From: Limivicinus sp963617275
GTDB lineage: Bacteria; Bacillota; Clostridia; Oscillospirales; Oscillospiraceae
Direction of reading: 5' to 3'
NCBI GenBank assembly: GCA_963617275.1
Contig: CAVENX010000035.1
Span: 1-64,000, forward strand
Length of the DNA: 64,000 nt
Both the position numbers and the translations under genes were made by a program. This document shows positions 52,286-61,817 of the stretch, one piece after another. The notes beneath the pieces are model-generated. The model was given only the letters and a program-made list of their open reading frames with translations, was not told the origin of the DNA and searched no databases. Positions within the stretch are counted from its first letter, which is position 1. Each line of letters starts with the position of its first letter.

Positions 52286-52311
52286 TCCGCCCTTCGGGGC
52301 GGATTTTTTAA
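52286..52311 (+). terminator. Terminator of the UvrA-TrmO gene
   Basis: TCCGCCC, TTCG loop, GGGCGGA, then T6. Confidence 0.9.
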
Positions 52312-52317
52312 AACCTG

Positions 52318-52373
52318 TTGACAAGGCGCACAGATTGTTGTTTATTGACTGTACTAAACGCGTTAGTACAGTC
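52318..52373 (+). promoter_or_regulatory. Promoter and operator of the GntR/ABC cassette
   Basis: TTGACA (52318-52323), 17 bases, TTTATT (52341-52346). Directly after it lies a perfect 11-bp inverted repeat, GACTGTACTAA and TTAGTACAGTC with a 5-base centre (52347-52373), covering the start point. This matches the dyads bound by YtrA-type GntR repressors, so the first gene very likely represses its own operon. Confidence 0.75.
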
Positions 52374-52391
52374 AGCACAGGAGGTGCAAGC

Positions 52392-52760
52392 ATGATCAAC
52401 ATCAATTTTCGTGATTCCCGCCCTATTTACGAGCAGGTCAGAGACGGGTTCCGTGATTTGATAATTTCCGGTGCGCTGCGCGGGGGAGATAAGCTTCCGT
52501 CGGTGAGGGAACTGGCCACTTCTCTCACCATCAACCCCAACACCATACAGCGTGCATACCGTGAACTTGAAACCGACGGATATATCGAATCTGTCTCTGG
52601 AAAGGGCAGCTTTGTAAGCCGCCACAACAACGCCATTGAGGGTCGAAAGGCAGAGCTTCTGAAGCAGTTCTCCTCCCTTACAGCGGAGCTTAATGCCGTC
52701 GGTGTCGGGAATGACGAATTAATTTCTCTTATACGAGGAGGAAAGACAGATGAAAATTGA
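52392..52760 (+). CDS. GntR-family regulator, YtrA type
   Basis: A 122-residue protein with the winged-helix at residues 10-75 (PIYEQVRDGFRDLIISGALR, KLPSVRELATSLTINPNTIQ, RAYRELETDGYIESVSGKGS). Only a ~45-residue dimerising tail follows, as in the YtrA subfamily. AGGAGG lies 7 bases before the ATG, and the longer frame upstream runs through the operator. The stop overlaps the ATPase start. It most likely represses the ABC operon until an envelope-active compound or signal arrives. Confidence 0.9.
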   Translation: MININFRDSRPIYEQVRDGFRDLIISGALRGGDKLPSVRELATSLTINPNTIQRAYRELETDGYIESVSGKGSFVSRHNNAIEGRKAELLKQFSSLTAELNAVGVGNDELISLIRGGKTDEN

Positions 52761-53646
52761 GGTTAAAGGGCTTGTGAAAAGCTTTGACGGCTTTCGCGCT
52801 CTTGACGGACTTGATATAAACGTGCCGCAGGGCGCGGTGTACGGGCTTGTGGGGCCGAACGGTGCGGGCAAATCTACGCTTATCCGCCATCTCACCGGCA
52901 TTTGCCGTCAGGACAGCGGCGAAGTGCTTGTTGACGGAGAGCCTATATATGAAAATCTTGAAAAGAAAAGCCGCATTGCCTATATTCCGGATGAGATATT
53001 TTATTTTACGCAGTACTCTATCAGGGATATGATGCAGTTTTATGAATCAATTTACCCCACGTTCAGCCGCGAAAGGTTTGAAAAACTCGGTGCAGCGTTT
53101 GACATGGATCTGCGCCGGACAATGCGCAAGCTCAGCAAGGGTATGCAGAAGCAGGCGGCCTTCCGCCTTGCACTGTCTCTGTGTCCGGACGTCGTTGTGC
53201 TTGACGAGCCGGTAGACGGCCTTGACCCCGTAATGCGCCGTCAGGTCTGGAACATTCTGCTTGCCGACGTTGCGGAGCATAACACGACCGTGATCGTCTC
53301 TTCCCACAATCTGCGTGAGCTTGAGGATGTGTGCAGTCACGTCGGGATCATGAACAAGGGCAGGATGTGCATTGAGCGTTCCCTGAGCGATTTGCAGGAG
53401 AGCATCGTGAAGCTCCAGCTTGCGCTGCCTGACGGGGCGGTGCTCCCCGACGGACTTGACATTCTCCACGCCTCCGCGCTCGGCAGGGTGCAGCAGCTTA
53501 TCCTGCGCGGCAGCGCGGAAGAGGTCACGGAAAAGATAAGCGTATGCAGGCCGCTCTTTATAGAAACCGTTCCGCTTTCACTCGAAGAAATCTTTATCTA
53601 CGAAATGGGAGGTGCAGGTCATGAGATCAAAGACGTCATTATATAA
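52750..53646 (+). CDS. ABC transporter ATPase linked to GntR/YtrA
   Basis: A 298-residue ATPase. Walker A GPNGAGKSTLI, Walker B VVLDEPVDGLDPVMR and the H-loop SSHNLRELEDV are normal, but the signature is LSKGMQKQAAFRLAL, a lone Gly-Met variant common in exporters of the YtrB/BcrA group. The C-terminal ~80 residues are a typical extension. It pairs with the large permease downstream, with which it overlaps. Export of a peptide or lipid-linked antibiotic, or cell-envelope maintenance, is the usual role. Confidence 0.9.
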   Translation: MKIEVKGLVKSFDGFRALDGLDINVPQGAVYGLVGPNGAGKSTLIRHLTGICRQDSGEVLVDGEPIYENLEKKSRIAYIPDEIFYFTQYSIRDMMQFYESIYPTFSRERFEKLGAAFDMDLRRTMRKLSKGMQKQAAFRLALSLCPDVVVLDEPVDGLDPVMRRQVWNILLADVAEHNTTVIVSSHNLRELEDVCSHVGIMNKGRMCIERSLSDLQESIVKLQLALPDGAVLPDGLDILHASALGRVQQLILRGSAEEVTEKISVCRPLFIETVPLSLEEIFIYEMGGAGHEIKDVII

Positions 53647-55477
53647 TTGGGGTCTGGGCAAGAGCCTGCTCAAGCGCTGCTGGCCGCTGTGGGTCATGTG
53701 GTTTGCGATACTTATACTGATAGTGCCGATGAATCTTGCCGGTGACATAAGCCGGTACATCAGATATGAGATGACGGACATCTCGTTTGAAACATCGCGC
53801 TGTCTTCTGGACTATGCGGTCGTGGTCATGTGGTTCTCGGTCATTGCCGCCCCCGCCGCCGCGCTGCTGATGTTCTCGTTTCTCTACACCTCAAGAAGCT
53901 GCGGAATGATCGCGTCCCTGCCGGTCAGGAGGGAGAGCGTGTTTGCCACAAGCTTTCTCACAGGACTTGTGCCGATGCTGCTTGCCGAGCTGCTGACAGC
54001 AGCCGTCACATGGCTTGTCTGCGGCGACACAGGGTACCTTGATACGGTTTACGTCTGGAAGTGGCTGTGGATGGCCGCATCAAGCACCGCCGCGTTTTAC
54101 GGCATAGCCGTTTTCTGTGCAATGCTCACGGGGAACATCGTCATAATGCCGCTTGCATATATCGGGCTTAATGTTTTGCCGTATCTTATCTACGCCTGCG
54201 CAGGCTCCACTCTTCAGGCTCTGCTTTACGGCTACAATTACCGCGAAAGCAAGCTTTTCACCGCGCTTTCTCCATTTCTCGGACTTAACACGATCGAAGT
54301 AGAGGCCGGACACATGTACTCAAGCGGTATGTATACCCCCGGAGGTGAAGTAACAGTCAGCAACAGTGAGCTGCTCGGATACTACTGCATTGCGGGGCTG
54401 CTGCTGTCCGCTATCGCACTGCTGATGTTCAGAGAGCGCAGAATGGAATCGGCCGGAGACACCGTGGCAATCGGTGCGCTCAAGCCCATTTTCAAATACT
54501 GCACGGCTGTCGGCTCTGCCTGCGCCTTTGCCCCAATCGTAAACGCGATGCTTTTCAACAATGCCTTCGGCGGTTCGGTCAGCGGTGTTTTTACCGTTAT
54601 TTCCCTTGCCGTCGGTGCGTTCATCGGCTACTTTGCCGCACAGATGATCCTTGATAAAAGCGTCAAGGTGTTCAGCGGGCATTGGAAGGATTTCACCGTC
54701 CTTGCCGTTATCATTCTCACCCTCGGTGCCTGCTGCGAAAGCGATCTGTTCCGCTTTGAAAGATACGTTCCCGACGCCGGAGATGTAGATGCGATATATG
54801 TGGAATACGGCGGAGAATCGGTGTTCATGGAGCCGGAAAGCATCGAAAAGCTCCTCGAAATGCACCGCGGCATAATCGCCGGCAAAGCCGTTAACGAGCA
54901 GCCCTCCACCGATTATGACGCGCTGGGGCTTACTTACAGCCTTAAAAACGGCAAAACCGTCTCCAGAATGTACAGCATACGCCGCACTGTGGACGGCACA
55001 GAAAAAATCAACCCCACTCTCTATGAGCTTGCGGAGGTTATAAACGCGCCCGAGGCAATAGCAAGCCGCAAAAAGCTTCCCGAAGGCTGTACCTTTGACG
55101 ACCTCAGCTACTGCACGATCCGCGGCTATTATATTACGCCCGACGGTGAGCAGCAGTCACAGCAGGTCGAGCTTTCGGACAAATGGGCGATCGGCTTCTA
55201 TAATAACTGCATCCTCCCCGATGCCGATGACGGGCATATGCTCAGGATATGGCCGGTGATGGGCGACGAATACGAATCCGTCCGCTCAACGCTGTATGTT
55301 GACTATTATTTTGAAAGAAGCGACGGCGCTTCCGAATGGAAGGGATTTGTTATCTATACCGATGCCGAGCGCTGCTGCAAATGGATAGAGGAGCACACCG
55401 ACCTTGTTATCCAGAGCGTCGGCGCAGCCGAAAGCGAAGAAGGGTACGCCGTTCCCACAGTCTCCTCCGTAGAATAA
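53621..55477 (+). CDS. Large ABC-2-type permease, 618 aa
   Basis: A membrane protein with about seven hydrophobic segments in the first ~380 residues (for example WPLWVMWFAILILIVPMN, YAVVVMWFSVIAAPAAALLM) and a hydrophilic ~240-residue C-terminal part that includes ADCCESDLFR-like and charged repeats. The C-terminal part should lie outside the membrane and may bind the substrate. ATG 53621 has GGAGG 8 bases upstream; the GTG at 53612 lies in that site. Partner of the preceding ATPase. Confidence 0.85.
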   Translation: MRSKTSLYNWGLGKSLLKRCWPLWVMWFAILILIVPMNLAGDISRYIRYEMTDISFETSRCLLDYAVVVMWFSVIAAPAAALLMFSFLYTSRSCGMIASLPVRRESVFATSFLTGLVPMLLAELLTAAVTWLVCGDTGYLDTVYVWKWLWMAASSTAAFYGIAVFCAMLTGNIVIMPLAYIGLNVLPYLIYACAGSTLQALLYGYNYRESKLFTALSPFLGLNTIEVEAGHMYSSGMYTPGGEVTVSNSELLGYYCIAGLLLSAIALLMFRERRMESAGDTVAIGALKPIFKYCTAVGSACAFAPIVNAMLFNNAFGGSVSGVFTVISLAVGAFIGYFAAQMILDKSVKVFSGHWKDFTVLAVIILTLGACCESDLFRFERYVPDAGDVDAIYVEYGGESVFMEPESIEKLLEMHRGIIAGKAVNEQPSTDYDALGLTYSLKNGKTVSRMYSIRRTVDGTEKINPTLYELAEVINAPEAIASRKKLPEGCTFDDLSYCTIRGYYITPDGEQQSQQVELSDKWAIGFYNNCILPDADDGHMLRIWPVMGDEYESVRSTLYVDYYFERSDGASEWKGFVIYTDAERCCKWIEEHTDLVIQSVGAAESEEGYAVPTVSSVE

Positions 55478-55488
55478 AATATGAACTG

Positions 55489-55528
55489 AAAAGGGTGCTG
55501 CAAAATTTCCGTTTTGCAGCACCCTTTT
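55489..55528. terminator. Bidirectional terminator
   Basis: GGGTGCTGCAAAA pairs with TTTTGCAGCACCC around 5 bases, with A4 before and T5 after. It serves both converging genes. Confidence 0.9.
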
Positions 55529-56899
55529 TCATGTTTTTTGTTCTTTTTTTCGCAGAATGGCGTCGAACTTTATCAGGAAGCAGGCTGTCGTGATGACCGC
55601 CGCAAGGATATCGCTGACAGGCTCCGCCAGAAACACGGCAAAGACCTGATCGGAGAGAAAATGCGGCAGGATAAGAATGAGCGGGATAAGCAACACTATC
55701 TTGCGCAGGCATGCAAGAAGCAGACTTATCTTTGCCTGTCCGAGCGCCATAAAGCTCTGCTGGCACGATATCTGCGCGCCGAGCGCGAATATGCCCGCCA
55801 TATAGATACGCAGCGCCCGCACCGTATATTCAAGCAGAGCCGCGTCGTGCGTGAACATTCCTGCGAACAGCCGCGGCGCAAACATGACCGCCGCCCAGAA
55901 CAGGACGGCATACCCAACCGAAACAACAAACTGCGTATAGAAGGCCTTTTTCACGCGGTCGCTTTTCCCCGCGCCGAAGTTATAGCTGATGATCGGCTGG
56001 CCGCCCTGACAGATGCCCTGCATGGGCATCGTCACAAGCTGACTTACACTTGTCAGGATGGTCATTGCACCCACCGCAAGATCGCCTCCGTAGCGGGAAA
56101 GGCTGGATGTAAAGCAGACCGACAGCAAAGATTCTGTCGAGAGCATCACAAAGGTGGAAACACCGAGTCCCACGCATGGAAGGATTATCTTCGCTTCCAT
56201 GCGCAGATTATCTTTCGTAAGGCGCAGAAGCGTCTGCTTGCCGGTGAGAAAACGCAGTATCCACAATGCGCCCACAGCCTGGCTGAGTACGGTGGCGATC
56301 GCCGCGCCGCGCACGCCGAGCTTGAAAACGAAAATAAAAACCGGGTCAAGAATGATATTGATGACAGCGCCTATAACGGTCGTCATCATGCTTATCTTTG
56401 CAAAGCCCTGAGTGGTAATGAAGGGATTCATACCCATTACAATGAGCACAAACACCGTGCCGAGTATGTATATTCTCGCATAAGCTATCGCATAGGGAAA
56501 CGTCGCGTCGCTTGCGCCGAACAGGCGCAGAAGCGTGGGTGCAAGCGCGTAAAACGCCGCGGTAAGCACAAGCGCAAAGACCATCAGCAGCGAAAAGCAG
56601 TTCCCCATTATTTTTTCCGCTGTTCCGACGTCCTTTTCGCCCATGGAAATGGCCGCTCTCGGCGCGCCGCCCGCGCCCGCAAGCATTGCGAACGCCATGA
56701 TAAGCATCAGTATCGGCGTGAAAAGCCCGACGCCGGTCAGCGCGGACGCGCCGACGTCAGCCATATGACCTATATAGATGCGGTCAACGATATTGTAAAG
56801 GAGGTTGACGATCTGTGCCACGACTGCCGGAATCGCCAGCTTTGCCAGCAGCTTTGGGATACTGCCGGATTCCATATTCTGTGCCTGTTGATTTTTCAT
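55529..56899 (-). CDS. MATE-family efflux transporter
   Basis: A 456-residue protein with 12 membrane segments. The N-terminus GSIPKLLAKLAIPAVVAQIV and the first-half motif YNIVDRIYIGHMADVGASAL identify a NorM/DinF-like MATE pump. It exchanges cations for drugs or metabolites. The longer frame starts with TTG inside the preceding gene's stop; ATG 56899 matches the family start. Overlap and close spacing tie it to the DUF308 and ftsH genes. Confidence 0.92.
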   Translation of the reverse strand: MKNQQAQNMESGSIPKLLAKLAIPAVVAQIVNLLYNIVDRIYIGHMADVGASALTGVGLFTPILMLIMAFAMLAGAGGAPRAAISMGEKDVGTAEKIMGNCFSLLMVFALVLTAAFYALAPTLLRLFGASDATFPYAIAYARIYILGTVFVLIVMGMNPFITTQGFAKISMMTTVIGAVINIILDPVFIFVFKLGVRGAAIATVLSQAVGALWILRFLTGKQTLLRLTKDNLRMEAKIILPCVGLGVSTFVMLSTESLLSVCFTSSLSRYGGDLAVGAMTILTSVSQLVTMPMQGICQGGQPIISYNFGAGKSDRVKKAFYTQFVVSVGYAVLFWAAVMFAPRLFAGMFTHDAALLEYTVRALRIYMAGIFALGAQISCQQSFMALGQAKISLLLACLRKIVLLIPLILILPHFLSDQVFAVFLAEPVSDILAAVITTACFLIKFDAILRKKEQKT

Positions 56900-56940
56900 T
56901 TTTATACCATGACAAGACGCTTCGGTGCGCCGTTCCTTTC

Positions 56941-57489
56941 TCAATACCCTCTGCCGGAGCCGATCTGAGCGATGGCAATGATAGTACAGTCGATACCGAG
57001 GAGTATAAGATAAAAGCTGATGATATACTCAATGGAAATGAACGACAGCCACGGATTTATTAGCATCAGTACACCCAGAACAAGTCCGATAATGTTCATT
57101 ACAAGCGTAAAATAATAGGTGAACGCGCCGGAAATGAAGCGTATGGTGTTAAGGCTCATCAGGCGCGAAATGCAGTGCGCGATGAACCATATCGGGAACA
57201 GCACCGTCATGACAAGCTCACCTGCGGTAGGATATACAAGCAGCATAAGCCCCGCCATAACGCTCAGCGTACCGGAGATCAGGGAGAGCACTGGGCAGAA
57301 GCCCGTATAGCGCTCCACCCGAACGTAGAGCAGAATATCCGCAACGCCCATGATAACGGCCATAACGCCGTATGCCACAACAAATCCCGCAAGCGCGCTG
57401 CCGGGGCAGATAAGCGTATATCCTCCAAGAAGGATAAGCAGGATGCCCTCGACCAGCTCTACCCAGCCGAATGTTGAACGGTTTCTCAT
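56941..57489 (-). CDS. HdeD/DUF308 membrane protein
   Basis: A 182-residue protein with six short hydrophobic helices, each pair ending in polar Gly-rich turns. Motifs GFVVAYGVMAVIMGVADIL and FYLILLGIDCTIIAIAQI fit the HdeD family. Its function in Gram-positives is not established. The start overlaps the ftsH stop (ATGA), so it is co-translated. Confidence 0.85.
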   Translation of the reverse strand: MRNRSTFGWVELVEGILLILLGGYTLICPGSALAGFVVAYGVMAVIMGVADILLYVRVERYTGFCPVLSLISGTLSVMAGLMLLVYPTAGELVMTVLFPIWFIAHCISRLMSLNTIRFISGAFTYYFTLVMNIIGLVLGVLMLINPWLSFISIEYIISFYLILLGIDCTIIAIAQIGSGRGY

Positions 57490-59315
57490 TTCGCCGCCTC
57501 CTCGCCGTTAAGGATCGCCATAAATTCGTCGCCGGTGATCGTCTCTTTTTCATAAAGGTACTTTGCCAGCTCGTCAAGCTTTTCGCGGTTATCGCGCAGA
57601 AGCTTTATCGCCTTTTCATGCTGCGCTTTGACAAGCTCAACGGTTTTCAGATCTATCTCACGCTGTGTCTGTGCAGAGCAGGCAAGGGATGCATCGCCGC
57701 CGAGATACTGGTTGTTGACCGTCTCAAGCGCTACCATATCAAAATCTTCGCTCATGCCGTAACGGGTGATCATGCCGCGGGCAAGCTTTGTTGCCTGCTC
57801 GATATCGTTGGAAGCGCCCGTTGTGACTTCTCCGAAAACTACCTCTTCCGCCGCACGGCCGCCGGTAAAGGTGGCGATCTTGTTTTCCAGCTCCTGCTTG
57901 CTCATAAGATATTTGTCGCCGGTGTCCACCTGCATCGTGTATCCAAGGGCACCGGAGGTTCTCGGGATGATTGTGATCTTCTGGACGGGTGCGGAATGGC
58001 TTTGCAGCGCCGCCACAAGCGCATGCCCGATCTCATGATATGCCACAATGTGCTTTTCCTGATCGGAAAGAACCGCGTTCTTCTTCTGATAACCGGCGAT
58101 AACGACCTCGATACTCTCCTCAAGGTCGGCCTCATTGACGATAATCCTGCCGTTCCTGACGGCGCGCAGTGCCGCCTCATTTATGATATTGGCAAGCTCC
58201 GCGCCGGAAGCGCCCGCTGCCATACGGGCGATAGTGTGGAAATTCACATCCTCCGCGGTCTTGATTTTCTTTGCGTGTACCTTCAGAATCGCCTCGCGCC
58301 CCGCAAGGTCGGGCAGTTCCACGGGAACGCGGCGGTCAAAGCGGCCGGGACGCGTCAGCGCGGGGTCAAGGGATTCGGGACGGTTGGTCGCAGCAAGAAT
58401 AATGACGCCGGTGTTCTCTTCAAAGCCGTCCATCTCGGTAAGCAGTTGGTTAAGGGTCTGCTCACGCTCATCGTTGCCGCCGCTTACGCCGCTGTTGCGC
58501 TTCTGTCCTATTGCGTCGATCTCATCAATGAACACGATGCACGGTGCCTTCTCCTTTGCCTGCCTGAACAGGTCGCGCACTTTTGAAGCGCCCATGCCAA
58601 CAAACATCTCCACGAACTCCGAACCGGAGATCGAGAAGAAGGGGACGTTTGCCTCTCCTGCGACGGCCTTTGCAAGCATCGTTTTACCTGTTCCCGGAGG
58701 GCCTACAAGCAGCACGCCCTTAGGCATGGACGCGCCGGCGTCCGCGTACTTTGCGGGATTGTGGAGATAATCCACTATCTCGGACAGGCTTTCCTTCGCT
58801 TCGTCCTCACCCGCGACGTCGCTGAAGCTGATGCCTTTTGTTGACTGCACATAAACTCTCGCGTTGGATTTCCCGACAGAGCCGAATATCAGCGAATCCT
58901 TGCCGCCCGCCTGCTCCATAAGCTTCTTGCTCATATACTGTCCGATGCCGATGAAGATCAGAAGAGGGAGTATGCCGGTGACAAGGAAGTTAAGCAGAGG
59001 TGAATCCTGCTGCACCCGCTTTGTAAAGGATGCGCCGGAATCGTACAGTCTCTGCGTCAGGGTCGGATCTTCCATAACGCCGGTGGTGTATATTTTTGTG
59101 TTGTCCTTATCGGTGAATATTATCTCCGAATCGTCTATCTGAACCTTGCCGATATTTTTGTCGTTGATCATGGTCATAAATGTGCCGTAATCGACATCTT
59201 CGATCTGCTGCTTCGCCAGCATCGGCGCAAAAATCAGGTTGAAAAGCAGAATGACCGAAATAATGATCAGATAATAATACAGCAGCGGTTTTTTTGGGGA
59301 TTTGACTTCTTTCAT
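57486..59315 (-). CDS. ftsH: ATP-dependent zinc metalloprotease FtsH
   Basis: A 609-residue membrane protease. Two N-terminal membrane helices (residues ~10-30, ~100-120) flank an external domain. The AAA module has Walker A GPPGTGKTMLA, Walker B CIVFIDEIDAIG and the arginine-finger region RPGRFDRR. The zinc site is HEIGH at 427-431. It degrades unassembled membrane proteins and regulators. ATG 59315 has AAGGAG 6 bases upstream. It leads an operon with DUF308 and MATE genes. Confidence 0.96.
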   Translation of the reverse strand: MKEVKSPKKPLLYYYLIIISVILLFNLIFAPMLAKQQIEDVDYGTFMTMINDKNIGKVQIDDSEIIFTDKDNTKIYTTGVMEDPTLTQRLYDSGASFTKRVQQDSPLLNFLVTGILPLLIFIGIGQYMSKKLMEQAGGKDSLIFGSVGKSNARVYVQSTKGISFSDVAGEDEAKESLSEIVDYLHNPAKYADAGASMPKGVLLVGPPGTGKTMLAKAVAGEANVPFFSISGSEFVEMFVGMGASKVRDLFRQAKEKAPCIVFIDEIDAIGQKRNSGVSGGNDEREQTLNQLLTEMDGFEENTGVIILAATNRPESLDPALTRPGRFDRRVPVELPDLAGREAILKVHAKKIKTAEDVNFHTIARMAAGASGAELANIINEAALRAVRNGRIIVNEADLEESIEVVIAGYQKKNAVLSDQEKHIVAYHEIGHALVAALQSHSAPVQKITIIPRTSGALGYTMQVDTGDKYLMSKQELENKIATFTGGRAAEEVVFGEVTTGASNDIEQATKLARGMITRYGMSEDFDMVALETVNNQYLGGDASLACSAQTQREIDLKTVELVKAQHEKAIKLLRDNREKLDELAKYLYEKETITGDEFMAILNGEEAAK

Positions 59316-59447
59316 TGTGTTCTCCTTTCCGTAAGCAAATGGCGGCAAACTCCGCCTTTGCCCTGCCGTGCAAAAGCGGCCATGCCGTCCGCCCGGTACA
59401 TTCCGGCAGACAGCACACCGCAGAAAAATTTTTATGCTATACTATAT

Positions 59448-59476
59448 ATTATAAAAAGTACCGGCTTAAAAGTCAA
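59448..59476 (-). promoter_or_regulatory. Promoter of ftsH
   Basis: TTGACT (59471-59476), 17 bases, TATAAT (59448-59453) on the minus strand. The ~125-base leader is GC-rich with GCCGCC/GGCGGA-like complementarity. Confidence 0.7.
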
Positions 59477-59530
59477 TCAAGACGCGGAAGAGATGTATGG
59501 ACAAACTGTAAAAAAACGGTTAAAAAAAAC

Positions 59531-59556
59531 AAAAACCGTGCTGCAAAACAGCACGG
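59531..59556 (-). terminator. Terminator of the phosphoribosyltransferase gene
   Basis: CCGTGCTG pairs with CAGCACGG around 5 bases, followed on the minus strand by TTTTTGTTTTTTTT. Confidence 0.85.
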
Positions 59557-59565
59557 TGAGATAAG

Positions 59566-60117
59566 TCATTTCACGCTTCCGTCCGCGTTGAAAAGCGGCA
59601 GCGGCGCAAGGCAGATAATATCGCTTCTGTTCGCCGCATCACCCTCGGCAAGGGGCGCCATACGTCCCGCGACAATGCCGCCGCAGCTCAGGACAAGCTC
59701 CTCAAGTGCGCGGATGGACTCGCCGGTAGAAATAACGTCGTCAACAAGCAGCATACGCTTGCCCTTGATAAGCGCCGCGTCGGCAGAGTCAAGGATAAGC
59801 TTCTGCTCGCCCTCGGTGGTGATGGACTTGACCGTGACCTCGTGGATGCCGGTCATATAGGCCTTTGCCTTTTTGCGCGCCACGAAATATTTATCCGCGC
59901 CGCTCTGACGCGCCATTTCGTAAAGCAGGGGGATCGCCTTTGCCTCGGGTGCAATTATATAGTCGTACTCGGGCGCTCTCTTGAGCAGCTCCGCCGCACA
60001 GTGGACCGTCAGCTCAACATCACCGAACATGACGAACGCGCCGATGTACAGATCGTCAGTGAGCCTGCATAAGGGCAGATCGCGTTTTAAGCCGGCAATG
60101 TCCATCTCATAAGTCAT
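59566..60117 (-). CDS. Adenine-phosphoribosyltransferase-like protein
   Basis: A 183-residue type I PRTase. The PRPP loop is RMLLVDDVISTGESIRAL, and the N-terminal half has YDYIIAPEAKAIPLLYEMAR, as in Apt-like enzymes. It would form a nucleotide from a purine base (adenine or xanthine) and PRPP, but residues deciding the base are not clear. AGGAGG precedes the ATG. It stands alone, with its own promoter and terminator. Confidence 0.85.
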   Translation of the reverse strand: MTYEMDIAGLKRDLPLCRLTDDLYIGAFVMFGDVELTVHCAAELLKRAPEYDYIIAPEAKAIPLLYEMARQSGADKYFVARKKAKAYMTGIHEVTVKSITTEGEQKLILDSADAALIKGKRMLLVDDVISTGESIRALEELVLSCGGIVAGRMAPLAEGDAANRSDIICLAPLPLFNADGSVK

Positions 60118-60166
60118 TTTTTGTTTTCCTCCTGAAAGAAAATAACATCAAAAATTTTTCGTTCCT

Positions 60167-60194
60167 ATTTTACAATATATCGTGAAAAAATCAA
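60167..60194 (-). promoter_or_regulatory. Promoter of the phosphoribosyltransferase gene
   Basis: TTGATT (60189-60194), 16 bases, TAAAAT (60167-60172) on the minus strand. Confidence 0.5.
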
Positions 60195-60230
60195 GTAAAA
60201 AATGCGATATCGTCACGCGGGCACAAACAA

Positions 60231-60261
60231 AGAACCCCTCGGGGGTCACCCGAGAGGTCCT
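60231..60261 (-). terminator. Weak terminator after the HtrA gene
   Basis: ACCCCTCGGG pairs with CCCGAGAGGT (one mismatch), followed on the minus strand by TCTTTGTTTG. Confidence 0.6.
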
Positions 60262-60308
60262 TCGTTAAATTGGGAGAAAAGAGAGGTTAGGAGTAGATAG
60301 GTATCAAA

Positions 60309-61817
60309 TTAATTATTGCCGTAGCTGAAGCCGAAGTTGTTGCCGAAAAATTCGGGCATCTGGCTTGCGGAAGAATCGTCTCCGCTGCCGCCGGATGCGG
60401 CCTGCTGGGTCTGGGCTTCAGGCTGCGCCTCGTCAAAGGTAAGCGATACGGTCATTTCCTCACCGGCGCGGTACAGAGTTATCTGCGCGGTATCACCCGC
60501 GGAATAGCGCTTAACGGCAGATTTGAGATCGTTATAGCTTTCGACCGTGGTATCGTCAACCTTGGTTATAATATCGCCCGCCTGTATTCCGGCTTTTTCC
60601 GCGGCGCCGCCCGCGTTGACCTCAGCGACCATTGCGCCCATAGGCCAGCCGTAATACTGTGCGTACATGGAAGTATAATCGTTTCTGATGGACAGGGACA
60701 TAAACGCCTTGCCTGTCACGTAGCCCTTTGTGATAAGGTCGTTTGCAATGGAAGCGGCATCGTTGATAGGTATTGCAAAACCGAGACCTTCAATACCGCT
60801 GCTCGCGTATTTTGCCGTTACAACGCCGACTACCTGACCCTGATCATTATATACGGGGCCGCCGGAGTTGCCGGAGTTGACCGCCGCGTCAAGCTGGAAC
60901 ATATTTATCGCATCCGCGCCTGAGCTTTCGCCGATCTGTCTGTCCTTAGCGCTGACGTGGCCAGTGGACATGGAGAACTCAAGTTCGCCGAGAGGGTTGC
61001 CGACCGCATACACGGTATCGCCGACGCTGAGACTGTCGCTGTCGCCGATGGTGACGGGGATAAGATTCTCGGCCTCGACCTTAAGAACGGCTATGTCGTT
61101 ATCGGACTCAAAGCCGACTATCGACGCAGGATAGCTTGTGCCGTCATGGGTCATGACCTTGATCTCCGCACCGCTCTTGTAAGCGTCCTCAATAACGTGG
61201 TAGTTTGTGAGGATATATCCGTCAGAGGTGAGGATAAAGCCGGAACCGCTGACTGCAGCAGAGCTGTTCATGCCGAAGAAATTCTGATATGTTATTTCAG
61301 AGGTGATGCCGACAACCTGAGTGCATGCCAGCTCATAGATGTCAGAGGCGGGAAGACCGCCGTAACCGGAAGCTGTCGTGCCGGAAGAAGCCGCGGAGGT
61401 GTTAGGAGCCGTTGTGAGAACGGATTTGTTTTCGTTTATCTCATTCATAGCCGCTTCGAGCATATCCAGGCGCCCGTTCACACTGTTGCTCACGATTGCC
61501 GCGCCGCCAAGGCCGCCGAGCAGTGCGCATACCAGACACACCGCAATGATCGCCGCCCAATTGCCGCTGCTCTTCTTTGGCTTTTCGGGACGAGGCTCTT
61601 TCACTTTTGTCTCGGGCGGGGTGTAATATCTGGGCGGAACGGTGTTTTCCGACTCCGGAACGTAATGCGCGTCGGAGTAGCTCTTCTCGTTATAAGCGCC
61701 GCTGTAATGATACTCACCATCCGTGCGGGGCGCGCCGCTGTTGAAATCCGGTGCGGATGCGTCCGCAGTGGTGTTGGTTTTATTTATATTGTTGTTGTTA
61801 TTTTCATATTCGTTCAT
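60309..61817 (-). CDS. HtrA/DegP-like membrane serine protease
   Basis: A 502-residue protein. An Asn/Pro-rich cytoplasmic tail (~1-85) precedes one membrane helix (~87-110, IIAVCLVCALLGGLGGAAI). The trypsin-like domain has the complete triad His207 (ILTNYHVIEDA), Asp241 (SDNDIAVLKVE) and Ser318 (NSGNSGGPV). A PDZ domain (~400-470, AGIQAGDIITKVDDTTVESY) follows. It degrades misfolded envelope proteins. The Ser/Gly-rich C-terminal tail is low complexity. Confidence 0.93.
   Translation of the reverse strand: MNEYENNNNNINKTNTTADASAPDFNSGAPRTDGEYHYSGAYNEKSYSDAHYVPESENTVPPRYYTPPETKVKEPRPEKPKKSSGNWAAIIAVCLVCALLGGLGGAAIVSNSVNGRLDMLEAAMNEINENKSVLTTAPNTSAASSGTTASGYGGLPASDIYELACTQVVGITSEITYQNFFGMNSSAAVSGSGFILTSDGYILTNYHVIEDAYKSGAEIKVMTHDGTSYPASIVGFESDNDIAVLKVEAENLIPVTIGDSDSLSVGDTVYAVGNPLGELEFSMSTGHVSAKDRQIGESSGADAINMFQLDAAVNSGNSGGPVYNDQGQVVGVVTAKYASSGIEGLGFAIPINDAASIANDLITKGYVTGKAFMSLSIRNDYTSMYAQYYGWPMGAMVAEVNAGGAAEKAGIQAGDIITKVDDTTVESYNDLKSAVKRYSAGDTAQITLYRAGEEMTVSLTFDEAQPEAQTQQAASGGSGDDSSASQMPEFFGNNFGFSYGNN

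Noticed and set aside
55514..56968. A 484-residue open frame opposite the MATE gene
   Set aside because: Very rich in Arg, His and Lys, no ribosome site, antisense to a clear transporter gene.
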